Source: Colius striatus (Eukaryota; Chordata; Aves; Coliiformes; Coliidae). From it: a DNA stretch of 64,000 bases. The position numbers and the translations under genes are program-made. Shown here one piece after another: positions 56,801 through 64,000 of this stretch. The stretch is from assembly GCF_028858725.1 (NCBI RefSeq), contig NC_084776.1:6014001-6078000 (forward strand), given 5' to 3'. How positions within the stretch are numbered: position 1 is the stretch's first letter; every line of letters starts with the position of its first letter. A model generated the notes under the pieces. The model worked only from the letters and a program-made list of their open reading frames with translations. It was not told the DNA's origin and ran no database searches.

Positions 56801-59800
56801 CTTTACACACTAGATATGTAACTAGATGTGTAAACAGATCTGCTGGTTTAATATTGTTTTAGAAGGAAAGCTTTGATTACTACACAGGCACTCCTCCTGC
56901 TGCAGCCTCTGCCTACTATCAAGTGTATAGCGTAGGTATACCACAGATTTGAGAATGACCTAACTTTCCTAAATTAGCCTGTGACCATGATTTCCCTTAC
57001 ATGTAGCTTGGCTGTAATTCCTACAATTGTTCTGTGCTCCAACAGTGGGAGGATGGCATAGAACAAGCTGCAGAAATGGAAAAATGAGGGAGTGGTGTTG
57101 GAGTGTGATGAATCTGGCAATTGGGACTAGGGCTCACTAATAACACAGCAGGAGGGATCTGCAGGGTGAAGAACTCTAGAATGTGTGAAGCCTTCCTATA
57201 CATTTATGTTCATGAGGCCAAGAAGGCCAATGGTATCCTGGGATGCACCAAGAAGAATGTGGCCAGCAGGTCAAGGGAGGTTCTTCTCCCCTTCACCTCC
57301 CTGGTGAGGCCTCATTTGGAGTCCTCTGTCCAGTTCTGGGCTCCTCAGCTCAAGAGGGACAGAGAACTTCTGGAGAGAGTCCAGCGCAGGGTCACCAAGA
57401 TGATCAGGGGACTGGAACATCTTTCATACAAGGAAAGGCTGCAGGAGCCCTGGCACAGGCTGCCCAGAGGGGTTGTGGAGTCTCCTTCCTTGGAGGTCTT
57501 CAAGACCCACCTGGACATGTTCCTATGTGACCTGATCTAGGTGAACCTGCTTCTGCAGAGGGGTTAGACTGGATGATTTCTGGAGGTCCCTTCCAACCCC
57601 TACCATTCTGTGATTCTATGGTTCTGTTATTTCTGAAAAGGCAAACAGCTGAGGGGAATTTTCTGCTAAGGGAACTTAATACCTAGCAGGGGGATATTAA
57701 ACTGGTAAGAATTAAAAAGCTGTCTGGAAATAATTGGAACCCAGACCTTTTTTAGCCTAGACATCATATGGAGATAATGAGAAGTGTAAGTAATGGTTAA
57801 TTATAAACAGCAATTTGACAACAGAAGTTTGCATCTAAAAATCTGTCACTTGGCAAACTCTTGGCTTGGATCATTTTTAGATGTTAAATGTGTCCTATTC
57901 CCATTGTCCTATGCCAATTAACATCGATAAATTCACAGACTTAGGAGAGCTGACCAAAATACAACTTAGTTATGACTGAGAGTAGGTGGAGCTGAGGTAT
58001 AAAGGGAAGCTTCTGATACCATCGTGTCCCCTCAGAAAATTGTATTGGTTGCTATATATTGTCAAATTTGGCTTCTTTCTATAGTTCTTCTAAAAATAAT
58101 GCACTGCTGAAAGAGACTTCACAAAACAGCATGGGCCAACTTTTCAAATGTAGTTAGTCAGAATAAGTTCCTTAAGTCTAAAGCAGCATCTTTGGTTTTA
58201 TCTGTAAATGTGAAGTGCTTCTGAAGTGAACTGTCCAATAACAAGATAGATTGAAGTCATGACCTGAATTTGAAACCTTTTTCTCTAATACTTTTATTAC
58301 CTCTAAATACTTTTAACATCCAGTATAAGACACAAGCAAGATTCTACTGCCTTCAGGCATGTTTTCCATTCATGTGTGAGCCTTTCATTAATGGTCAGTG
58401 TTTCCTCTGGAAATGTCACAAAGAGCAAGTGTCAGGGAGAAACTCAAACTGAAAAAGACTTGAATATATGTAGCTTGTACAGTCTTGACATTGCTGGATG
58501 TCATTGTAGGACAACATAAAGTTATGCAAAGTGTTCAGATCTAATGATCTAATTTTTAAACTGATATTTTGTGAGGTTTTTTTCAGGAAAATCTTTTGGC
58601 AGCCTTGCCAAAAAAGTAAAGTTTGTCTAATTCAACCCGGCATTGACTGTCAAACGCCAAGGCTCTGAGATATTTTGATTCATCCCTTGTCACTTAATGG
58701 AATTGTATTTCACTTTCATTAGTTCTAGAACAAACATTCACAATTGTGTAGTTTCCAAGAGTGAACTAAAAATATACAGTAGATAATGAAGTCAGAAATA
58801 TAAATGGGATTATTTGAAATTCCTTTAAGGAAAGGAGCATTCTTTTCACTTTTTCACTGTTCTCTTTTGTGCTATCAAGCTGTTTTTCTTGAGCTTAGTG
58901 TGTGAGAGTCAGTGATCAGTCTGTGCTGCATGGGTTAGTGGATGCTTTTGGAATACAAAGATGCAGAAATGTTTGAACAGAGCCAACAGCTCTGTTGTGG
59001 TTTTAGTCCCTGTTTGTGTGAACTCCAGATCCTCTTGGTAAGGGGTACCATTTCCTCCCTTCTGTATCTGCTTGCTGAAGTATAAATCATTTTCCAGTGG
59101 CTGAACTTCACCAATGCAAAAATAAATAGGTTCAACTGTGTAGCTTGTTATTTCCCCCTTTTTTTTTTAAATGGACATCTCATATAAAACCTTAGTATGT
59201 CAGGTTTGTTGCCCTCTGTAACTGTAGGTAAGTGGATGTGTGTTATTCCTTTAGAGGTGTCTGTTAGTTGACTGTATTTCTGAATAATTTTGTCAGAATA
59301 GCAGATATTCATAATTGGTCATTCTGGAATTCACTAAAGAAAGGATGAAGACTGGAAGTAATTGATAGGTCTGGAAAGTTCTTGCAGACTTTGTGTGTGG
59401 ATGTAACTATGGGATGTAAGCTTTTAATTTATGCTGATATATATATGTATATAAAGAACAGAATAAATTGTTTTCTTCCAACTGAGAGAACCTGTGTTTA
59501 TATGCAGGTCTTTTGGTTTTTGGGATGTTTTTTTGGTTGGTTTTTTTTGAATAACCTTAAAAATCAGTTTTACTTCCTCCTGAAAAGAGGATGCTAGCAG
59601 TACAATGGGGTGATGCATCACAAAATCTGAACTTGCTTCATTCTTGAGAAGTTTTGGTTTCCTGAGCTAATAGATATGTTCTCTTTAAATGTCACAGACC
59701 TGTCTAGGACACTTGCTTTCAGTTCTGGTTCCCAAACAAAACCCAAAAAGAGCTTTTTTTATCAAAACTTGCTGTCCTATATTTTACACATACCAGCTTC

Positions 59801-62780
59801 AGTATTTCATCTTATTTTTTTCCCAAAGAGATTCCTTTAACATTGTATACTGGAAAATATTTGCTATTTAAATCAGTTAAGATGTCTGGATGCTAGTATG
59901 GCTCTGGTCATGGGTGATGAGAAATGTGAATGAAAGGGAGGATATCTAGGAAAAAGTTATTAGTGTTATCAGATAGTAGCCTCTAGTTATATCAAACACA
60001 GCTTAGCCAGCCCTTGAATACAGTGCCTGCTGCAGCCTTGTCTGAGTAATGTTTGTAATCTTGAGTCCAGGAGCTGGATTAATAGTCATACTTGTGATTA
60101 TTGATGTAATGTCATTGTAATGTAAACTGTTGCCAGAAATCAGCTTCGTTTACTTATGTTCCACTGCTGATCTGAAATCTAACTAGGTAGATAATCACTG
60201 CAGTTCAGTGTTTCATTCCCAAGGTCTTCTAGGGCTCACAGTTGAGACTGGAAAGTGGGTTAAAACAATTTGAGTGACATGCTTGCAAATACTATGATTT
60301 TATACCAGTTAAATCCATGTTCTGTGTCAGTGCTTCAATGTCTACTTTGTAAGAAGATTTTTTTAAGTATCCTGCATGTTGTTAATGGTTAAAAATTTTA
60401 GAGTAGATTTCAGAAGACTCAGCAATTCACTGTGCAGCTGGAGGAGTTATTTGTTCTAAAGGAACAGGAGTGCTGCCTGTTGTTTTGAAGATATAACAGA
60501 AAAGCATCCTAAAGCTGTGACTATTTCATCTGAGATTGAATATTAGTATTAAAAATATGAACATTTTTTAATGTAGCTTCAACCTCCTTAACAGAAGTGA
60601 AACCATAGCTATAGTCTAAACATGAAATTGGCAGCACTGGCTTAAAGTCTTCTTTCCATTCCTGATTATTTGTATATTCCTCAGTAAAATAAACTAATAT
60701 TTGTGTTTGTTCTTCAGTTTGTATGCCCAGCTCTTCTAGTAATACCCTTATTTGTGGTGTGCTTTTTTTGTTGTTGGTTTTTTACTTATGGTAAACATTC
60801 AATTTTAGGATGAGCTCTCTGATGTTAGCCAAACAGGCTCAAAATGTACTACTCCAGCATCCACAGCTGCTTCAGATGCACCTGTACTGCCTGCTGAAAC
60901 TCCTCAGAAGGAAGATGTTGAAGGGCTTGCGAAGGACACAGATATGCAGAATGAAAAGCTGGACGTAAGCAAGAATATTGAAGTACAGGTAGCTCAAGAG
61001 ACAAGAAATGTGTCTACTGGTGAGCTGCTTTCACTTTTTAGTGGATACTTACCACATACCTCGTATTCAATCTGTTATGAAATTTCTGTAATTATTGTGC
61101 CACAAATAAGAAATGTATTTTGACTTGGTAAGATACATGTCTGTTATTTATAAGTGGCTTTAGTCCTTATTTATATAGAATCAGAGTTATTTATGCCATT
61201 TCCTTGTAGACAGAAGAATTGTCACTCATCTAGACACAAACAGTCGCAAGATGAGACAGACTGTCTACTTGGAGAAGTAGAAGTAGTGGGGAATAATGAC
61301 CGTTGGATGACTTAACTTCATAGGTTTTCTCATTAAATTGCCTTGATAAGTCTTAGAACAGAAGACTACTAAGTTGATTAATAGCAACTACATGTAGGTA
61401 ATGTCTTATGTCACAGTGGTTTTAGTTTATGGAGATGTACCACTTGCTTTTCCCTAGGTGGAAATGAAAATGAAGAAAAATCTGAAGTTCAGGCAATCAT
61501 TGAGTCAACTCCAGAGCTGGATATGGATAAGGATCTCAGTGGATATAAGGGTTCTAGGTAAGTTGTATGTTGTGATTTGAGTAGGAAGACCAATTTAGGA
61601 GGTACATGACTTTGGTTTTGAACTCACAGCTTGTTTATTAACTTTACTGGACTGAGATAATCTGTATTAAATCTTTCACTTTTGAGAATTTACTTCCCCA
61701 AATTCTTCAGGAGGTTTGAAGTGCAACAGCAGTTCTGTATTCTGTTGCTACAACCGATGTATGTTCAGGGATACTTCATACTTCAGCAGACTTAAGAATG
61801 CTTAAATTTTCTTTCCATTTTCCAGCAAAAGGTCTATACCTTGAAGATTTTCTCTCTAGATTTCTCTCAAGGTACTGGTATTATCCAAGCTGGACTAATA
61901 TCTTTGAAATCTGGACTTATAACTGACTTAGCAACTGTTATAGCGTTTATTTATTGGATTATGATGGTGGAATCCCAGTGTTAATGGCATGCTTGAGTCT
62001 GTCTCTCTGCAGGCTATTGCTTGTCAAGTATATCTTTCATGGCGCTCAAGCCCCATAAAAAATAAACAAGTGCTGTTTTAGTAGTGGGAGGAGTACCTTA
62101 TCTTTTAGGCAAGCCCTGAACAATCTAGAGTCTAGCTAGCAACAAGTCCTTCAAATGTGTTCTGTGTCTGTGTTTCAATCTGGTGATGAGATGGAAGAAG
62201 TTGCCTTGTATAGTGAATATTAGTCATTCAGCATCTTTAAGGGAAGGACCCTTTTTCCTGACTAGAGGAGTGTTTTATCTCCAACTGTTTGGTTCTCTTG
62301 CATTCTTGTTACATCAGATGGCTTCCAGTTTGGCTGGGCTGTCTATTCTTTAGGCATTTGAGCTGACTAAGCCCTGACAGGTCTGAATTTCTATATGCCA
62401 AAACTTGATATGCTTTAATTGATTAAAACCCTGATCAGCTCAACATCAGCAGCTACCTCAAGTTTGGGATCTTCATGCCAAAGTACTATTGGAAAATAGA
62501 ATTTAGGACTCTAAGGTAGCTGAAAGCTTTTGAAAATTTTACTTCTGGGTTTTTTGGGGGATAACAAATGAACTACTGATAAGAACATGGAGAAAACTTT
62601 TTATTGTGTGTGTGTTTTCTTTCTGCTTTTTTATGTCTTCTTTTAATTCTTTGAATAGCACTCCTACCAAAGGCATAGAGAACAAAGCATTTGACCGCAA
62701 TACAGAGTCACTCTTTGAAGAGCTGTCGTCTGCTGGTTCTGGCCTAATTGGAGATGTGGATGAAGGTGCAGATTTACTGG
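26271..62780 (+). CDS. SPAG9: SPAG9 / JIP4, JNK-interacting scaffold (5' part, eight long-form exons)
   Basis: Long-form exons: 26271-26576, 32807-32927, 43870-43940, 51573-51667, 56363-56516, 60809-61019, 61458-61557 and 62659-62780. Phases join throughout and give residues 1 to about 394 of a protein that is about 1,300 aa in the family. The rest lies beyond the window. Domains: an N-terminal RH1 (RILP homology) domain (about residues 20-105), a coiled coil or leucine zipper (about 75-190), a JNK docking motif at about 198-210 ([13 protein letters not shown]) and an acidic, Ser/Thr-rich linker (about 250-394). JIP4 is a cytoplasmic adaptor linking kinesin-1 and dynein to vesicles and lysosomes, and a JNK/p38 scaffold (family knowledge). 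The start [15 protein letters not shown] matches the known vertebrate N-terminus. A second in-frame Met pair is at residues 20-21. Introns are very large (6.2, 10.9 and 7.6 kb). An internal alternative first exon lies in intron 4. Confidence 0.95.
29830..29905 (+). mobile_element. Old CR1-like LINE 3' fragment, sense
   Basis: GAGGTTTTTAAGAACAGGTT, then AGACAAATGTCTGTTTGAAA and CATAGTTGATACTGCCTGGA, resembles the 3' coding end and UTR of older CR1 subfamilies. It is diverged and lacks the terminal octamers, so the call is tentative. Confidence 0.5.
31958..32092 (-). mobile_element. CR1 LINE 3' fragment, antisense
   Basis: ATCACAGAATCACAGAATC, then GGTTTGGAAGGGACCTTGAA, AGTCCAACCGCCCTGCCAGA and AACTCATCCAGGTGGGTTTT, is a well-preserved reverse complement of the CR1 3' end. 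It is 5'-truncated to about 135 bp. Confidence 0.88.
32807..32927 (+). CDS. SPAG9: SPAG9 exon 2: coiled coil
   Basis: The acceptor is TTTGTTGTTTAG and the donor A|GTAAGT. It encodes [20 protein letters not shown], then [20 protein letters not shown], a charged heptad-rich helix. The exon ends 1 nt into the next codon. Confidence 0.95.
34531..34575. repeat. 22-bp tandem duplication
   Basis: Two adjacent units share TTGTTAATGGGAGTC, starting at 34540 and 34562, each preceded by TCAAAC followed by AA or GA. There are two differences between copies. It lies within SPAG9 intron 2. Confidence 0.8.
40000..40079 (+). other. Candidate cryptic or poison exon in SPAG9 intron 2
   Basis: The 80-nt segment is preceded by a long uninterrupted pyrimidine tract ending CCCCCTCAG and followed by GGGAG|GTAAGC, both near-consensus. 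Joined to exon 2 (1 nt overhang) it reads Ser-Leu-Ser-Ala-Val then TGA, so inclusion would truncate SPAG9 and should trigger nonsense-mediated decay. In its own first frame it is fully open, with no function recognised. No transcript evidence is available here. Confidence 0.35.
43870..43940 (+). CDS. SPAG9: SPAG9 exon 3: coiled coil
   Basis: The acceptor has a T-rich tract ending TTCTTTCAG and the donor is GAG|GTAGGT. It completes Ile143 and encodes [20 protein letters not shown], then HTE. This is a continuous alpha-helical coiled coil with exon 2. Confidence 0.94.
43941..51572 (+). other. SPAG9: SPAG9 intron 3
   Basis: This intron of 7.6 kb is AT-rich. It holds a 17-bp tandem duplication at 45775-45808 and a possible old CR1 fragment near 48860-48905 (AGATCTGTGGAGGTCATCTA, then GTTCAAATCCC). 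No independent gene is recognised. Open frames at 48403-48585 and 45771-46076 are unsupported. Confidence 0.8.
45775..45808. repeat. 17-bp tandem duplication
   Basis: CCTCATTCAGCACTAAC occurs twice head-to-tail without mismatch (45775-45791 and 45792-45808). This is probably recent replication slippage within SPAG9 intron 3. Confidence 0.85.
51573..51667 (+). CDS. SPAG9: SPAG9 exon 4: end of N-terminal coiled coil
   Basis: The acceptor is TTTTAAACAG and the donor AG|GTAAGC. It encodes [20 protein letters not shown], then [11 protein letters not shown], and ends 2 nt into Arg198. The end phase is the same as that of the alternative first exon at 52352-52512, so either can splice to exon 5. 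Confidence 0.95.
52040..52351 (+). promoter_or_regulatory. SPAG9: Putative internal SPAG9 promoter and 5' UTR
   Basis: The region just upstream of the alternative first exon is richer in GC and CpG (52110-52180) than the surrounding intron. It contains an octamer ATGCAAAT at 52049-52056 and a CRE variant TGATGTCA at 52190-52197. An upstream ATG at 52335 opens a 24-codon frame that overlaps the main start. No TATA box was recognised. Promoter function is inferred from the downstream exon. Confidence 0.5.
52352..52512 (+). CDS. SPAG9: SPAG9 alternative first exon encoding a hydrophobic N-terminus
   Basis: From the ATG it encodes [19 protein letters not shown], then [20 protein letters not shown] and [14 protein letters not shown], and ends AG|GTACTC. 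The 53 codons plus 2 nt have the phase needed to join exon 5 (Arg, then [10 protein letters not shown]). I recall a human SPAG9 isoform with nearly this N-terminus (starting MSPGCMLLF), so this is a conserved alternative start and not chance. Residues about 5-38 form one long or two short hydrophobic segments, predicting membrane insertion or a signal anchor. The product would lack the RH1 domain and N-terminal coiled coil but keep the JNK docking motif a few residues after the membrane segment. The apparent open frame upstream has no in-frame ATG before 52352. Confidence 0.85.
56363..56516 (+). CDS. SPAG9: SPAG9 exon 5: JNK docking motif
   Basis: The acceptor is TCTTTCAAGCAG and the donor AAG|GTGAGC. 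It completes Arg198 and encodes [20 protein letters not shown], then [16 protein letters not shown] and [15 protein letters not shown]. The basic RKER followed by L-x-I-F is a MAPK D-motif, the JNK-binding site of this family. The AAGCAG acceptor could add a Ser before Arg198 if the first AG is used. Some mammalian isoforms carry a short extra segment after SLK. I did not find it in the following intron. Confidence 0.95.
56517..60808 (+). other. SPAG9: SPAG9 intron 5
   Basis: This intron of 4.3 kb is AT-rich. Its only recognised element is the CR1 copy at 57214-57627. No small in-frame exon matching the optional mammalian segment was recognised by eye. Confidence 0.8.
57214..57627 (+). mobile_element. 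CR1 LINE, 3' part, sense, internally deleted
   Basis: The start reads as the C-terminal end of the CR1 ORF2 reverse transcriptase ([60 protein letters not shown]). It is followed by GCCCAGAGGGGTTGTGGAG, the CR1 3' UTR and the tail TGTGATTCTATGGTTCTG. About 57438-57445 joins GCTGCAGGAGC directly to CCTGGCACAGGCTGCCC. Compared with full-length CR1, roughly a couple of hundred bases between these points are missing. The element is 5'-truncated and not mobile. Confidence 0.9.
60809..61019 (+). CDS. SPAG9: SPAG9 exon 6: Ser/Thr-rich linker
   Basis: The acceptor is TTCAATTTTAG and the donor G|GTGAGC. It encodes [20 protein letters not shown], then [17 protein letters not shown] and [15 protein letters not shown]. 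Thr-Pro and Ser/Thr sites fit proline-directed kinase targets (inference). An internal GAC|GTAAGC at 60965 looks like a cryptic donor. Its use would break the frame. Confidence 0.93.
61458..61557 (+). CDS. SPAG9: SPAG9 exon 7
   Basis: The acceptor is TTTTCCCTAG and the donor AG|GTAAGT. It encodes [20 protein letters not shown], then [13 protein letters not shown]. It is acidic and conserved in the family, and its split codons at both ends fit the neighbouring exons. Confidence 0.94.
62659..62780 (+). CDS. SPAG9: SPAG9 exon 8 (last in window)
   Basis: The acceptor is TTCTTTGAATAG and the donor G|GTAAGG. It completes Ser353 and encodes [20 protein letters not shown], then [20 protein letters not shown]. 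Reading through the donor gives a stop at 62816, so the longer open frame is intron. The next family segment (the central coiled coil) is not in the window. Confidence 0.94.
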
Positions 62781-64000
62781 GTAAGGAAGGTTATATAAAG
62801 AAGAATTTTTCTTGTTAGTAGACTGCTTAATTATCCTTGCTGGATTTACTGCTGGGATTCATTTGCATTAAAAATCTGAGTATTATCTTAAGGTGGTTAT
62901 TGAAATGCAAAGAACATAAACATGAGTTTGTTCTTTCAATGTAACAATATCAGCATTAATCTTTTGGAGCACTTCTAATACTATTCTCTGTTTCAGTTTT
63001 CCCTATATATTCTCTGACACAAGGATTTTTATCTTAAACTAGTTTTAGGTAGTTTAGTTTAGATTATGCCCAATCTGTAGTAGCCTGGCTTTATCACCTC
63101 TATAGAATTAAACGTGTAAGAGAGAATTGCAGCACAATGCAATGATGATGGCTTGAGAATCAAGCTATAAATTGAAAGTGGGAGGGGATGACCTCCTTTT
63201 CTCCCTAAGCAGCTTGCTGCTGCTTGTGTACTGACTGAATAACATGTGGGTTTTGGAAATAGGAATTGATTTGGAGCAAAAAGATCATTAAAAGGAATCT
63301 ATAAGCAATGAATGTCTTGTATTATAACATGGTATTTTTGGACATATGACTGTTCAGGCCTCATTTTGAAGCAATGAAAGCTGGTACTATGGAATGTGTA
63401 AAATACAGATGCAAGCCCTTTGTGTTTTAGGACTGTGGTGTATATAGAAAATCAGCCCTTCTTCATTTGTCATCTGACCAGGCAGAAGTATAGATTTTTA
63501 GTAGCATTATTTACAACTGTTGTGTGTACAGTCTGGATTTCTGGTAGTTCAGTGTTCCACCAGACACTTATTTTAGATCAAGTAGGCGACATTTCTGCAA
63601 AGTGTTACCCTCTGGATGTAATGGGCCTATCTCCACTCTGAGAGATGGGTTTTCTTTGTTATCACTCTCTGCTGCTTTGATTCCTGAGCCATGAGGATGA
63701 CCACATTCTGGCTGGAACATACGTCATCCAACACACTTGCACTCTGTCACAGAGACAAGTAATGACACATTCTGCATGCAAAAATATAGATACTGAAGAA
63801 GTAGTATTAACACACAGCAACTTTCATCCTTTATGTGCGTGATAAATTGCTTAAGGAAACCAAATTGTCAGGAGTTCCTGATAATACAGGTTTTGTTTTC
63901 CGTGAGCAAAAATGATACACTTTTTAGTGTAACATACCAAAAGTTTGTCACTGATTTCATTACCACATTCTGTAAAACTACCTGTGGAAACACTGATGTG
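62781..64000 (+). other. SPAG9: SPAG9 intron 8, partial
   Basis: This AT-rich intron runs off the window end. No further exon or repeat is recognised. The open frame at 63420-63641 shows no family resemblance. Confidence 0.75.

Noticed and set aside
57121-57540. 139-codon open frame as a gene
   Set aside because: It reads as the C-terminal reverse transcriptase of a truncated CR1 LINE and runs into CR1 3' sequence, so it is a mobile-element remnant.

Overview
The window is vertebrate nuclear DNA, most likely from a bird. It holds intron-split genes with GT-AG junctions, AT-rich introns, CpG islands only at gene starts, and several CR1 LINE fragments with the typical avian 3' tail of ATTCTATG-like repeats. 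No bacterial or viral gene organisation is visible.

Layout: (1) 1-9862, plus strand, is the 3' part of MBTD1. Ten coding exons carry the end of MBT repeat 1, repeats 2 to 4 and the C-terminus. The 5' part of the gene lies outside the window. (2) 9863 to about 14370 is MBTD1 3' UTR and the convergent gap. (3) 14371 to about 17300, minus strand, is NME2, and 18850 to about 21800, minus strand, is NME1. They are tandem nucleoside diphosphate kinase genes with identical coding-exon lengths (129, 102, 113 and 118 nt), each encoding 153 aa and each starting in its own CpG island. (4) 22030-25790 is intergenic. (5) 25800-64000, plus strand, is the 5' part of SPAG9 (JIP4). Eight exons encode residues 1 to about 394 of the long form. 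An internal alternative first exon at 52352-52512 encodes a hydrophobic, probably membrane-spanning N-terminus. The gene continues beyond the window.

The order MBTD1 - NME2 - NME1 - SPAG9, with these orientations, matches the known vertebrate block (human 17q21.33) and supports the orthology calls. The genes do not form a pathway. MBTD1 is a methyl-lysine reader of the NuA4/TIP60 complex. NME1 and NME2 make the hexameric NDP kinase that balances NTP pools. SPAG9 is a JNK scaffold and motor adaptor.

The points most worth following up are the alternative SPAG9 promoter and TM-encoding first exon with its overlapping upstream ORF, a well-formed 80-nt candidate poison exon in SPAG9 intron 2, an AAGCAG tandem acceptor beside the JNK-binding motif, and the divergence of NME1 from NME2 at three residues linked to DNA binding. 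I found no wholly new system. Splice junctions were read by eye and checked for phase consistency across each gene; no alignment or search was run.
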